Of a stretch of 64,000 nucleotides of DNA, positions 1-9,126 are shown in pieces. Position 1 is the stretch's first letter, and each line of letters opens with the position of its first letter. This DNA is from Verrucomicrobiota bacterium (lineage in GTDB: Bacteria; Verrucomicrobiota; Verrucomicrobiia; Chthoniobacterales; Terrimicrobiaceae). Under the pieces are notes generated by a model. It did not search any database, was not told the DNA's origin, and saw only the letters and a list, made by a program, of their open reading frames with translations. The translations under genes and the position numbers were made by a program. The stretch lies in contig JAPLTF010000032.1 of the NCBI GenBank assembly GCA_026398275.1, positions 62,001-126,000 of the forward strand, given 5' to 3'.

Positions 1-1074
1 GAAGCCGTAGCGCAGCAGTGCATGGAAGACGAACCAGTTTAGCGGTATCCAGACAGGACCCTGCCAGTTTGAATTGGTAAGTCTCCGGCGATCGCCTGAA
101 CGGCTCGGATTTCCCCACCTGGCCTGGTTGTAAAATTCGCTGGCCTTGGAAAGGCTGCGGATGCCGAAAGGGCTGCGAAAGTGCTCGGGAGACAGCACAT
201 AACTCCGGATCATCCGCTCCGCCCGGTCGCTGGGAGCGATGCCGGCATAGAGGGGCATCAAGGCTGGGGAGCTCAGGTAGGCAAAGCGTCCGACATCAGA
301 CGACAGGGAACCGACATCTCCGTCCAGCGTGGAGCTGTGGGAAATTTGACACTGTCCGGTTTGCAGGTTGTGGGCTCCGTAGCTTTCGAGTTCGTCGTCC
401 CACAACCATTGGTTGATAGCGTCTTTGAGCACGTCGGCACGCTGAAGAAACTCTCGCTGCTTTTCCGTCTCGCCGATGGCCCCGGCCAGGAAACTCATGG
501 AGCGGAGTTCGAGATACAGCGACGAGTTCAGTTCAGGAGAAAGGATGGAGTCCGGATCGGAACAAGTGGAGAGAACGATCTCGTTGTCGTAGGTATGGTA
601 GGCCTCTCTCCACCGAAAAAGTCCGTGCGGAGCTGCGTGCCTTGCGGTCCAGTGCTCCAGATACAGTTCCAGTTTGGAAAATACTTCGGCGGTCCATGCC
701 TTGTCCCCGGTGAGATCCAGGTGGGTGGCTGCGTTCTGCGCAAGCCAGGGCCCGGCGTGCCATGGACCGACCTGACCAATGCCTCCGGTTGAGATATTGA
801 TAATTGAAGGGATGAATCCCGTCGGAGTCTGGCAGGTGAGCATGTTGCCAAGGAACCACTTCATCTGGTCCGGTTCGCCACCCGCCGCGAAGCGCAGGCT
901 CATGTGGTGGTTGTCCCAGCAATAAATGTAGCCCGCGTAATGTTGCCCATAGCCCACGCCCAGCGTGGGGTAGGGGAGTTTTCCCTGCTGGGGGTGAACG
1001 AGTTTCGGAAGAATCGACCGGATATGGTCGCTTACCATCGCATGGTTCGAGTTATTTTTTGCTGAGGGATTCAT
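1..1074 (-). CDS. Glycosidase, GH63/GH37-like (alpha/alpha)6 barrel, 3' end cut by window
   Basis: The reading frame is open from an ATG at 1074 to the window edge (358 codons) and its stop lies outside. The protein is a close paralogue of the next gene upstream (1127-2407): both share the start HIRSILPKLVHP, then GYIYCWDNHHMS, NEIVLSTC, PDSIL and SLYLELRS-type helices, and the GPVWIPL..W near the C-terminus. This Trp- and helix-rich plan is that of (alpha/alpha)6 inverting glycosidases such as trehalase and mannosyl-oligosaccharide glucosidase. The substrate cannot be read from the sequence. No signal peptide is seen, so it is probably cytoplasmic. It is the last visible gene of the ten-gene leftward run. 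Confidence 0.72.
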   Translation of the reverse strand, partial: MNPSAKNNSNHAMVSDHIRSILPKLVHPQQGKLPYPTLGVGYGQHYAGYIYCWDNHHMSLRFAAGGEPDQMKWFLGNMLTCQTPTGFIPSIINISTGGIGQVGPWHAGPWLAQNAATHLDLTGDKAWTAEVFSKLELYLEHWTARHAAPHGLFRWREAYHTYDNEIVLSTCSDPDSILSPELNSSLYLELRSMSFLAGAIGETEKQREFLQRADVLKDAINQWLWDDELESYGAHNLQTGQCQISHSSTLDGDVGSLSSDVGRFAYLSSPALMPLYAGIAPSDRAERMIRSYVLSPEHFRSPFGIRSLSKASEFYNQARWGNPSRSGDRRRLTNSNWQGPVWIPLNWFVFHALLRYGF

Positions 1075-1126
1075 GGATATCGTGGATGAATGATCATTGC
1101 TTGTGATAGGCGAAACCGGAGAGCCT

Positions 1127-2407
1127 TCAAAAAATCAGGCGGAAGGGAGCTTTTCTGCCGGGGAGAAAGTCGTGCATGATGTCTGCCAGAATGTTCCAAG
1201 AGGCAAAGTGATCGGCGTAAAGCCCCTCACCGGTTTCGGCATGAAAATTTTCCCGCATATAGCCGAATTGCCCGATGCAGCCTGCAAGCACTTTTTGAGT
1301 GTCATCTGCCAGCGACTCGGCCTCACTCTTGAATCCATAGTGCAGCAGCGCGTGGAAAACGAACCAGCTCAGTGGTATCCAGACCGGACCTTGACAGCTT
1401 GAATTGGTGAGCCTCCGGCGATCCCCTGAACGGGCCGGATTTCCCCACCGGGCCTGGTTATAAAACTCGCTGGCCTTGGAAAGGCTGCGGATGCCAAAGG
1501 GGCTGCGAAAGTGCTCGGGAGACAATACATAATTCTGGATCATCCGCTCCGCACGGTCGCTGGGAGCGATGCCGGCATAGAGAGGCATGAAGGCCGGGGA
1601 GCTCAGGTAAGCAAAGCGCCCGACATCGGACGACAGGGAACCGGCATCTCCGTCCAGCGTGGAGCTGTAGGAAATTTGACACCGTCCGGTCAGCAAGTTG
1701 TGGGCGCCGTAGCTTCCGATGGTTTCGTCCCACAACCAGTGGTTGATGGCAGCTTTGAGCGCGTCGGCGCGCTCGAGATAGACTCGCTGCTTATCCGTCT
1801 CGCCGATTGCCCCGGCCAGGAATCCGATGGAGCGGAGTTCGAGAAATAGCAACGAGTTCAGGTCGGGGGGAAGGATGGAGTCCGGATCGTGGCAGGTGGA
1901 AAGGACAATCTCGTTGTCGAAGGGATGATGTGCTTCTCTCCAGCGGAAGAGGCCGTAAGGAGCGGCGTGCTTCGCGGTCCAATGCTCCAGATAAAGCTCC
2001 AGTTTGGGAAACACTTCAGCGGCCCAGTCCTTGTTCCCAGTGAGATCCAGATCGATCGCCGCGTTTTGCGCAAGCCAGGGCTGGGCGTGGAAAGGGCCCG
2101 CTGCACCGATTCCACCGCTCGCGATGTTGATGATCGACGGAATAAACCCCGAGGGGGTCTGGCAGGCGAGCATGTTGCCAAGAAAATTTTTCATCTGCTC
2201 GGACTGGCCTTCTGCGGCGAAGCGCAGGCTCATGTGATGATTGTCCCAGCAATAAATATAACCGGCGTAATGTTGCCCATAGCCCACGCCCAAGGCGGGA
2301 TAGGGAAGTTTGCCTTTTGGCGGGTGAACGAGCTTCGGAAGAATCGAACGGATGTGACGGCCAACCACCTCCCGATTTGGTCCTGGTGCAGTTTCCTGAT
2401 GGTTCAT
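1127..2407 (-). CDS. Glycosidase, GH63/GH37-like (alpha/alpha)6 barrel
   Basis: A 426-residue protein without signal peptide, full-length paralogue of the gene at 1-1074. It shows the helical-barrel signatures of GH37/GH63/GH15-type inverting glycosidases: YCWDNHHM near residue 55, GPFHAQPWLAQN near 105, LFRWREAHHPFDNEI near 155 with acidic residues suited to catalysis, and the C-terminal SSCQGPVWIPLSWF block. It starts 12 bases after the PIG-L deacetylase stop, so the genes are probably co-transcribed. A cytoplasmic glycosidase next to GH4 and esterases suggests intracellular trimming of an imported, acylated oligosaccharide. The family assignment is moderate and the substrate is unknown. 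Confidence 0.75.
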   Translation of the reverse strand: MNHQETAPGPNREVVGRHIRSILPKLVHPPKGKLPYPALGVGYGQHYAGYIYCWDNHHMSLRFAAEGQSEQMKNFLGNMLACQTPSGFIPSIINIASGGIGAAGPFHAQPWLAQNAAIDLDLTGNKDWAAEVFPKLELYLEHWTAKHAAPYGLFRWREAHHPFDNEIVLSTCHDPDSILPPDLNSLLFLELRSIGFLAGAIGETDKQRVYLERADALKAAINHWLWDETIGSYGAHNLLTGRCQISYSSTLDGDAGSLSSDVGRFAYLSSPAFMPLYAGIAPSDRAERMIQNYVLSPEHFRSPFGIRSLSKASEFYNQARWGNPARSGDRRRLTNSSCQGPVWIPLSWFVFHALLHYGFKSEAESLADDTQKVLAGCIGQFGYMRENFHAETGEGLYADHFASWNILADIMHDFLPGRKAPFRLIF

Positions 2408-2419
2408 AATGCAGGCTGG

Positions 2420-3283
2420 CTACCGTTCGTTTTGATACAACTCCAAAGTAAGGCTTCCGTATTCTGGAGGCCTTCCTTCTTCGGTGTGTACGGGGCGGTT
2501 GCACCAGATGAAAGGCTCCGCAGCAAGGCAGCCGCAAACCTTGCCCCATTCCAAAGCAACGATCCGGTGCCCGAAAGCCGGGTTCTGCCACTGAGGCATT
2601 TGACATTCATGTTTGCCGATAAGTTCCATCTTGCGATTCAGCACCGGTGAATAGTCCACCCAAGTCTCAAAGCGTCGAAATGCGGGGCCGAAATTGGTGT
2701 CATCGTCCACCCAATAAAGGAGCCCGCCCCGATAGCCGCGCTCCCAAGCTTTCCAATAGGCGTTTGTAACGAGCAACGCAGTGCCAAAGTGCTCTGGATT
2801 GTGCGTCGCAACGGTATGGGTGAAGATACATTCGGGCTGCGATTTCAAGATAAGAGCAACCAACCCCTCCACGGCGGTGGGATCCTCGCCTGCGGTGATG
2901 ATGCTTGGAGTGTCCGCAGTGGTGGTGGGAGGGACGGGTGCTCCATACCGGAGTTCCACCATTTCGAGTTTCTCGTTGCGGTAGTGGCGCTGCGGATAAT
3001 CGAGGTGGATTGCCTCAGTGTTCCACTCCCTCGCAGCATTCGCACACTCCCGCTTCCTGCGGGCCATCATCTCCGTCGTTGGCTCTTCCCGCGCCACGAC
3101 ATTGCCGTCAGCATCCAGACTGGCGACGCTGCCGGACATGTTGTTTGTGGACATGACATAGACAATTTCATATCCATGACGGAAGTACTTTTCGAGGGTT
3201 CCGCCGACCTGATTTTCAATATCGTCAGCGTGTGCGCCGACAGCCATTATGGACGGGGGGTTCTTATGGGGTGTTGATCTCAT
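2420..3283 (-). CDS. PIG-L/LmbE family deacetylase
   Basis: Family enzymes are Zn-dependent hydrolases that remove N-acetyl groups from glucosaminyl compounds (GlcNAc-PI, mycothiol precursor, chitooligosaccharides). The motif GAHADDIE lies about 15 residues from the start; its His-Asp-Asp supplies metal ligands and the general base. A second conserved block, FTHTVATHNPEH near residue 165, supplies the third His. The frame is open further upstream, but that part overlaps the preceding esterase gene. The ATG at 3283 gives a 287-residue protein whose first strand runs directly into the motif, so it was chosen. It lies 16 bases after the esterase stop in the leftward operon. Confidence 0.87.
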   Translation of the reverse strand: MRSTPHKNPPSIMAVGAHADDIENQVGGTLEKYFRHGYEIVYVMSTNNMSGSVASLDADGNVVAREEPTTEMMARRKRECANAAREWNTEAIHLDYPQRHYRNEKLEMVELRYGAPVPPTTTADTPSIITAGEDPTAVEGLVALILKSQPECIFTHTVATHNPEHFGTALLVTNAYWKAWERGYRGGLLYWVDDDTNFGPAFRRFETWVDYSPVLNRKMELIGKHECQMPQWQNPAFGHRIVALEWGKVCGCLAAEPFIWCNRPVHTEEGRPPEYGSLTLELYQNER

Positions 3284-3299
3284 TGTTTGTGTTTTGGGA

Positions 3300-4073
3300 T
3301 TAATATTGGATGAGGCTTTGGGCGAATTCCAGCATGTCATCGAATGCCTCGCATTGCTGCCACCGCTCCAGAGAATAGAGGAAGCCGTGCTCCGCCCTGG
3401 CGTATTGCTTGATGGATACTCGCCCGCCGACGGCTTCGGCCCGGCGCTGAAATTCCTCTGTGATGTCCAGCGGGAACATTTCCTCATATTGGGCGTTCAT
3501 AATAAAAATCGGCGGCATCGCAGGATGGATATGGCGCATGGGGGATGCGCGGAAAAACAGCTCCGGCGCTTGCTCGTATGTCTTGCCGACAGCTTTTTCC
3601 ATGATCCGCGATACATGCGGAGGAATGTCCAGCCAGGGCTCGAATGTTAGGGCTGGAGCCTGCACAGCCACTCCAGCAATGTCTTTCCGCAGGTCCTCCG
3701 ATGCATCCCCGGAGGATAGTGCGACCATAAGCGCAAGATGTGCACCGGCTGAACTGCCATGAAGAAGTATCCTGCGGCTTTTTCCTCTGGAGGAGAGGTC
3801 ATCGAGAAAAAATTGCAGCCCGGTGCGGACATCTTCGATTTGGTTGAACAGGCCGCCCGGGGCCAACCTGTAATCTGTGCTGGCGGATTCGTAGCCGCGC
3901 CGGCCGCATTCACGCATGAGGCAATGCATGCCGGAGCGCGTGCCTGCCTCCCATCCCCCGCCATGCACAAAAAATACGGCGATTTCCTGCTCCGGACCAT
4001 CAGCCGGGAAGAAGTCCACAACCCGCCCGGCTTCGGGAGGATCGTCGAAATAGGAAGATCGAAAGGCAAACAT
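3300..4073 (-). CDS. Alpha/beta hydrolase (esterase, HSL/BD-FAE-like)
   Basis: A 257-residue esterase with the oxyanion-hole motif HGGGW (residues 37-41), the nucleophile elbow GSSAGAH (about 105-111) and a C-terminal AEHGF supplying the catalytic His. The acid is probably the Asp in the FPLDITEEF segment. This plan fits the hormone-sensitive-lipase/BD-FAE type carboxylesterases that remove acetyl or acyl groups from carbohydrates. No signal peptide is seen. It lies 4 bases after the stop of the 643-residue hydrolase and 16 bases before the PIG-L gene. A degenerate copy of an internal segment (FNQIEDVRTGL) occurs at about 39750-39830. Confidence 0.87.
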   Translation of the reverse strand: MFAFRSSYFDDPPEAGRVVDFFPADGPEQEIAVFFVHGGGWEAGTRSGMHCLMRECGRRGYESASTDYRLAPGGLFNQIEDVRTGLQFFLDDLSSRGKSRRILLHGSSAGAHLALMVALSSGDASEDLRKDIAGVAVQAPALTFEPWLDIPPHVSRIMEKAVGKTYEQAPELFFRASPMRHIHPAMPPIFIMNAQYEEMFPLDITEEFQRRAEAVGGRVSIKQYARAEHGFLYSLERWQQCEAFDDMLEFAQSLIQY

Positions 4074-4077
4074 CCGG

Positions 4078-6009
4078 TCAGCTCATTAAAAACTTGATAG
4101 ACTCGGCACGATCCTCGGACATCACGAAGTTTCCGCTGCAACCCAACCGCTCGAAGACGCGCTGCGGCCAGGTCCAATTGTTGTGTCCGGCAAAAAGCAG
4201 CACAGTATGCCTTGGTGCCATGAGGCCGACGGCATGGGGCATCTCCAGATGGCGCAGAATCCCCGGAATCGGCACCCCTTCGGCATGGGTCGCGGGCAAA
4301 TCCTCCAGAAGCACACCGGCGACGCGCTCATCGAGCAACGCCGCATAAAGGGCGGCGACGGCGGTTTCTCCTTTCCCGTGCAGGTAGAGGGCAACGCCCT
4401 GCAATTGTTCAAGTCCGAGCAAATGCTCCACGGCGAGCCGGATATCCTCGATACACATTGTCACCGGGGTCTGCCCGGTAAGGATCATCGCGCGCATCAG
4501 CGAAACTCTGGCATCGGGGATATGGGCGCCGGCGGGCCGTTGGGAACCGGGGTGGCCCGGGCAATGCAAGCCGGACAGTCGCGGCTCGAATCCTCCGAAC
4601 GAGCCGATCTCGGCCGCGAGCCCCACCCTGGTCCATCCATTCAGGAGACTTTCCCCGGCGCCGGCCACACTCAGGAGAAGCTTCGTGGCGTTTTTCCGGT
4701 GTCTCGTTTCAAGGGCGATCCGCACTCCCCCGACTGCGCCGCAGTGGCGGGTGTGGAGCCATTCTTCCTGATTCCAGGATTTCTCCAGTTCGAGGAACGC
4801 TTCCTCCCGGCCCCTTGGAAGCGGAAGGGATTCCAGTGCCGAACGTCGGATCTCCGGCCACTCGCCGGGGGTTCTGGGAAGTGGGATTGTCGAACGGACG
4901 CAAAGGAGCTCGGGCAAAATATCCACGCGGTTCGGTCGCGGTGGGGTTCCGTGGAAAACGCAGATGTCTGTTTCCGGAATCTCGATTTCGCCCTTGGGGA
5001 TCACGGGGTGCGGCTCGCCCGCAACGTGGAGGTCGAACCATTCCTGCGTGGCCTTCACGAACTCCGGGTGGTCCTCATGTCCGCAGGCGTGGGTGACCAG
5101 CCGACAGTTTTCCTCCGCCCCATACAGCCGGTAGATCCGGCGTGTCCGCTCGACGAAAGCGGTGGTTTCTTCCGGATAAAAAAGCGAGTCGTGGTCACCG
5201 AAACAGAACAGTGCCGGACGCGGAGCAAGCAGCGCCGCATATTCGGCAAGATCCCGGCCGAACAAATTGTGCGGATACATGCAGTCGCAGTGGGTGGATA
5301 ATCGCCGGTTCACTATGGCGTCTTTCGGTGTGCTGAGGCCACACAGCGTGGACAACGCCCGGATGTTTCCGTCGAGGACCGCAGTGAAAAAGCTGCATGC
5401 TCCCCCACCGGAGATGCCCGTGATGCCGATGCGCCCGGCATCCACGGAGGGATCGCTCCGCAGGACTTCGAGCGCGCTCAGCGCGTTCCACGCCTCCGCG
5501 CCTGCAGGCGTGTATCCCCTGGCCAACCAAGCGTCCAATCTTCCCATGAATGACCCGTGATGTTCACCCGGGTTGTCGTGCTGCTCGATCGTGTCAAGAA
5601 TGAGGCACACATACCCGCGCCGAGCCCACATGATTGGGCTGGCCTGATATTGCCTGAGCGCGGTCTTGGCGTGGCCGGAAACGTAAAGCACACCGGGCGA
5701 GGGCGTTTCGGGCAGAGGGTCGGGGTAGTAAACTGCCGCCGAGCTCCAGCAATCGGGCAGCATTTGAAAGCCGATGTTCCGGGCGCGGAACCCCTGCCCG
5801 GAAAACCCGTTGTATTCCCGCGTGGCGGGATCGCAGGGCTCCGGACGCGGATCCAGCCCAAGGCAGCGCCAGAATTCCCGCTGCCGTTCCTCGCGTACCG
5901 CCTTCCAGTCATCGAGGGTCGCGATTCCTTCAAAGGCATTGGCGGTGAATCGCTCGACCCTCCGGCGGAGACTCTCTTCCATGGTGATCCCGATCGTTGG
6001 ACTGCTCAT
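4078..6009 (-). CDS. Large alpha/beta hydrolase with degenerate second domain
   Basis: A 643-residue protein. The N-terminal half is an alpha/beta hydrolase like acetyl-xylan-esterase or Abhydrolase_7 proteins: nucleophile elbow GISGGG, acidic turn FGDHD, and THACGHED with the catalytic His. The C-terminal half repeats the fold's topology (LLLSVAGAG, VALYLHGKGETAVAALYAALL, VLLFAGHNNW), but its elbow has Lys where Ser would stand, so that domain is probably inactive or structural. The start at 6009 was chosen because the frame upstream overlaps the GH4 gene; an ATG nine codons downstream is also possible. It lies 68 bases after GH4 and 4 before the next esterase. Confidence 0.82.
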   Translation of the reverse strand: MSSPTIGITMEESLRRRVERFTANAFEGIATLDDWKAVREERQREFWRCLGLDPRPEPCDPATREYNGFSGQGFRARNIGFQMLPDCWSSAAVYYPDPLPETPSPGVLYVSGHAKTALRQYQASPIMWARRGYVCLILDTIEQHDNPGEHHGSFMGRLDAWLARGYTPAGAEAWNALSALEVLRSDPSVDAGRIGITGISGGGACSFFTAVLDGNIRALSTLCGLSTPKDAIVNRRLSTHCDCMYPHNLFGRDLAEYAALLAPRPALFCFGDHDSLFYPEETTAFVERTRRIYRLYGAEENCRLVTHACGHEDHPEFVKATQEWFDLHVAGEPHPVIPKGEIEIPETDICVFHGTPPRPNRVDILPELLCVRSTIPLPRTPGEWPEIRRSALESLPLPRGREEAFLELEKSWNQEEWLHTRHCGAVGGVRIALETRHRKNATKLLLSVAGAGESLLNGWTRVGLAAEIGSFGGFEPRLSGLHCPGHPGSQRPAGAHIPDARVSLMRAMILTGQTPVTMCIEDIRLAVEHLLGLEQLQGVALYLHGKGETAVAALYAALLDERVAGVLLEDLPATHAEGVPIPGILRHLEMPHAVGLMAPRHTVLLFAGHNNWTWPQRVFERLGCSGNFVMSEDRAESIKFLMS

Positions 6010-6077
6010 GGAAGCAACCGATTGGGGCTGTTTTTCATTTTGCGGTTTGGCTCGGGAGCTGGGCGGAATGGTATTGC

Positions 6078-7388
6078 TCAGCGCTCCGCTTTTCTGAAGG
6101 GATCGAGACGTCCCTGCTGGGCAACGACCAACGCGTCGAGCACCTGCTGCGCCTCGCGGAAGTCCCGGATCATCGGGTCGCTCGCCAAGGCTTGGAGGGC
6201 TTTCTTGCGACTTCCTTCCGCCGCGGCCTCGATGAGCAGCTCGTTGGCGTAGATTTGGGCAAGCGTCCAGCGCGCCGCCTGCGGCGGCATTTCTCCCACG
6301 CTCACCGCCCGCGCCCCGTGCATCCCCACCACCGCTTTTAATTCCACCACAGCCCAGGGCGGCAGGTTGCTTACCGCACCATCGTTGCGCGTGTTGACCA
6401 CATGCAGCAGGTCGGGACCGAATTTCAACGCCCGGATTTGCCGGCCCATCGCCTCGGGGGTCTGGCCTTCGGGAAGCAGCAAGGGCACGGAACCCTCGGC
6501 CCGCGCCCGCAACTCGGAGGCCTCCTTGGTCAGTTCCTCCGTAAGCTTGCCTTCCGCGATCATGTGGGAGCGCCATTTCAATCCGTAGGGGATGGTTTCC
6601 ACGCTGTCTGCCACGCGGGCGTGCGGGAAAAACTCGATGATGTGGCGGTCTCCGCCGATCATGTACAGATCCGTCAACTCGAGCAGTTCTCTGGTGAAGT
6701 GGCGGCCGTGTTCCATCTCGCGCTCCATCATCCGCTGCCTGAGCAGGGGATACACGTCGGCCCCCCGGTGGCGCAGGGAGAGAAGCCAGACCATGTGGTT
6801 GATTCCGGCCACCGTGAAATCCAGATCCGAAGCGGGAACCTCCAGCATTTTGGAAAAGGTCAACATCGCCCCTGCCACGTTGTGGCAGTATCCCACACAC
6901 GTGATTTTTGAGTATTTCCCCACCGCCCGGCAGATGGCACCCATCGGGTTCGAGTGATTGAGGAGCACACAATCGGGGCAACGTTTCTCCATCTCTGCGG
7001 CGATCTCCAAATAGATCGGGATGATGCGCAGACCCTGGGAAATGCCGGAGGGCCCGACCGTGTCGCCCGTCGTTTGCATAATGCCAAGCTGCGCCACGGC
7101 CTCGACATCCAGCCGGTGCCACGCGAACCCCGGCCCGTGAACCCCGATGGAGGAAACCGCCGCATCGGCCCCATCCAGCGCGTCGGCCAGTTCCGAGGCG
7201 ACGCGCAAACGCAGACCGGCTTTGAAGTGATCGGAGATGCGCCCGCCCAGCGCGCGGATCACTTCCATGCGCTCGCGGTTGATGTCGTACAAACAAATTT
7301 CCGAACCGTGGAGCGTTTCTGTCTGTGAGATCTCCAGCAGGACGGATTCAAAAAAGTGGCTGCCAGCGCCAAGGAATACGATTTTCAT
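6078..7388 (-). CDS. NAD-dependent glycosidase, family GH4
   Basis: A 436-residue member of GH4, whose enzymes need NAD+ and a divalent metal and cleave by an oxidation-elimination mechanism. Visible family marks are the Rossmann start KIVFLGAGSHFFESV, the Asp of CLYDIN binding the ribose, TTGDTVGPSGI, NHSNPM, GYCHN (the metal-binding Cys), GINHM (metal-binding His) and the late GDRHIIEFFPH. The pattern is closest to the alpha-galactosidase/alpha-glucuronidase branch (MelA-like), but substrate cannot be settled. The protein is cytoplasmic. It follows the TPP enzyme in the operon after a 64-base gap. Confidence 0.9.
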   Translation of the reverse strand: MKIVFLGAGSHFFESVLLEISQTETLHGSEICLYDINRERMEVIRALGGRISDHFKAGLRLRVASELADALDGADAAVSSIGVHGPGFAWHRLDVEAVAQLGIMQTTGDTVGPSGISQGLRIIPIYLEIAAEMEKRCPDCVLLNHSNPMGAICRAVGKYSKITCVGYCHNVAGAMLTFSKMLEVPASDLDFTVAGINHMVWLLSLRHRGADVYPLLRQRMMEREMEHGRHFTRELLELTDLYMIGGDRHIIEFFPHARVADSVETIPYGLKWRSHMIAEGKLTEELTKEASELRARAEGSVPLLLPEGQTPEAMGRQIRALKFGPDLLHVVNTRNDGAVSNLPPWAVVELKAVVGMHGARAVSVGEMPPQAARWTLAQIYANELLIEAAAEGSRKKALQALASDPMIRDFREAQQVLDALVVAQQGRLDPFRKAER

Positions 7389-7452
7389 GAAAAGGTCGGG
7401 GGGTGGTGTGTGTTGTTATTCGTCTGCATGATGGTTTTTGTCCTCTTCAAAA

Positions 7453-9117
7453 TCAGCCCGCCCGCCATATCGACGGCGGATGGCAATGAGGGTCCGTGAC
7501 CACGTCGATCACCACCGGCTTGTCCGCCTTCCATGCCGATCGCAGAGCCGGAGCAATCTCCGCAGGATCCTCCACACGGATGCCCAAGCAGCCGAATTCT
7601 TCGGCAATTTTCGCGTAATTCGTTTCCACGAACCGTACGATCTGGTCGGGGTTGCCCGGAGTCGTCCCATACGCCTTCTCCATGCCGGGAATGCTCTGAC
7701 CGAAGTAACTGTTGTTGTTGACGACCGTCACTGTATTGATGCCCCATCGCCTTGCGGTTTCGAGCTCGCTCAGTTGATACAGGAAAGCCCCGTCTCCGCA
7801 AAAACAGAGGACCGGGCGGTCCGGTGCGGCACACTTGGCACCCAACGCGGCAGGAAACGCCCAGCCGAGCGATCCGGCAGCGCGGAGGAAGCGTTGGGTG
7901 GGCCGGGTGATCGAAATCATCGTGCCGGCCCACACACAGGAATACCCGGTGTCGGAAACCAAAATCGCGTTGCCCGGCAGCCCGATCCCGATCTCATGGC
8001 ACAACCGCTCGGGTCGAATCGGTGCCGCGTCGGACGCAATCTCGACCGCGATTAACTCGCGCCATTCGCGCACATATTCCCGAACCTGCCTGTTCCATGC
8101 ACTGCGGTCCCGGTCCGGAGTCAGGCCAACCAGCATTTGCCGCAGGACGGTTCTGGCATCGCCCAAAATCCCCAGGGCACCGGGATAATTTCGTCCAAGT
8201 TCCGAAGGGTTGATATCAATTTGAATGATCTCCGTGCCGATCGCCGGGATGCTCCAGTCCAGCGTGACCTGGTCGCCGGTCGCACTGCCGATGAACAGCA
8301 CCAGGTCCGCCTCGCTCACGCTGCGGTTGGCGCATTGCTGCGAATAAGATCCGACAACGCCCACCGAAAGCGGGTGCGATTCCGAAATGATGCCTTTTCC
8401 ATCCATTGAGGTCGCGACGGGAATGCCGAGGGTCTCTGCCAAGCGGAGCACTTCGTCGTGCGCCCCCGACACAACCGCTCCTCCGCCGGCTACAATGATC
8501 GGGCGGTCGCTTCTCGCAATCCGCAGGAGGGTTTCATGAATCAAGGCGGGGTCGGCTTCCGGCCGCCAGGCCGGGATGGCAACATGCCTTCCATGTCCCA
8601 AAACGGGGCAAGTCACTTCCCCCTGCTCGATGATTTCCCCGGAAAGCCCCCTCAGGTCGGCATGAACGGGGCCGGGCGTTCCGGTGGTGGCTTCGCGGAA
8701 CAACTGGTGAAGAATGAAGGGAAGCTGGCCGGCCTCGTCGATGCAGGCATTGTATTTGGTGACCGGGTCGAACATCGGCCCGTGCAGGATTTCCTGATAA
8801 GCATTGCGATGTTGGAACAAGGGGGGCTTCCTTCCCGTCAGGGCAATGACCGGAGAGTGTCCCAGAAAAGCATCCTGCAGGCCTGCGGCAAGGTTTGCTG
8901 CCCCGACGGATTGCGCCATCGCCACCGCCGGTCTGCCTCCGGCACGGGCGAATCCGTCCGCCATGTAGGCCGCCCCGTGCTCGGTGTGGGTCGTAATCCG
9001 GTTGATTCCCACCCGTTCCATTTCCACCAAGCTCCGGCGCAAAATCGCCGGAACAAGGAAGACATGGCTTATTCCCTGGGCCGCCAGCGTTTGAGCGATG
9101 TATTGATCTCCGTTCAT
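7453..9117 (-). CDS. Thiamine-diphosphate-dependent enzyme, acetolactate synthase-like
   Basis: A 554-residue protein with all three parts of the POX/AHAS superfamily. The N-terminal PYR domain has the activating Glu in THTEHGAAYMADG; a central Rossmann-type domain follows (VVGSYSQQCANRS, LVLFIGSATGD); the C-terminal PP domain carries the ThDP motif GDGAFLYQ..NNNSYF. Such enzymes act on 2-keto acids or 1,2-diketones (synthases, decarboxylases, IolD-type ring hydrolases). It is shorter than typical IolD, so acetolactate-synthase-like is the safer name. The gene lies 9 bases after the phosphotriesterase-like gene. The adjacent MmsA-like dehydrogenase would suit a semialdehyde product. Confidence 0.88.
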   Translation of the reverse strand: MNGDQYIAQTLAAQGISHVFLVPAILRRSLVEMERVGINRITTHTEHGAAYMADGFARAGGRPAVAMAQSVGAANLAAGLQDAFLGHSPVIALTGRKPPLFQHRNAYQEILHGPMFDPVTKYNACIDEAGQLPFILHQLFREATTGTPGPVHADLRGLSGEIIEQGEVTCPVLGHGRHVAIPAWRPEADPALIHETLLRIARSDRPIIVAGGGAVVSGAHDEVLRLAETLGIPVATSMDGKGIISESHPLSVGVVGSYSQQCANRSVSEADLVLFIGSATGDQVTLDWSIPAIGTEIIQIDINPSELGRNYPGALGILGDARTVLRQMLVGLTPDRDRSAWNRQVREYVREWRELIAVEIASDAAPIRPERLCHEIGIGLPGNAILVSDTGYSCVWAGTMISITRPTQRFLRAAGSLGWAFPAALGAKCAAPDRPVLCFCGDGAFLYQLSELETARRWGINTVTVVNNNSYFGQSIPGMEKAYGTTPGNPDQIVRFVETNYAKIAEEFGCLGIRVEDPAEIAPALRSAWKADKPVVIDVVTDPHCHPPSIWRAG

Positions 9118-9126
9118 GTATCGTTC

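Noticed and set aside
4078-7296. A single minus-strand frame of 1072 codons
   Set aside because: Its first 429 codons lie out of frame over the clear GH4 gene and are low-complexity; only the part from 6009 is real.
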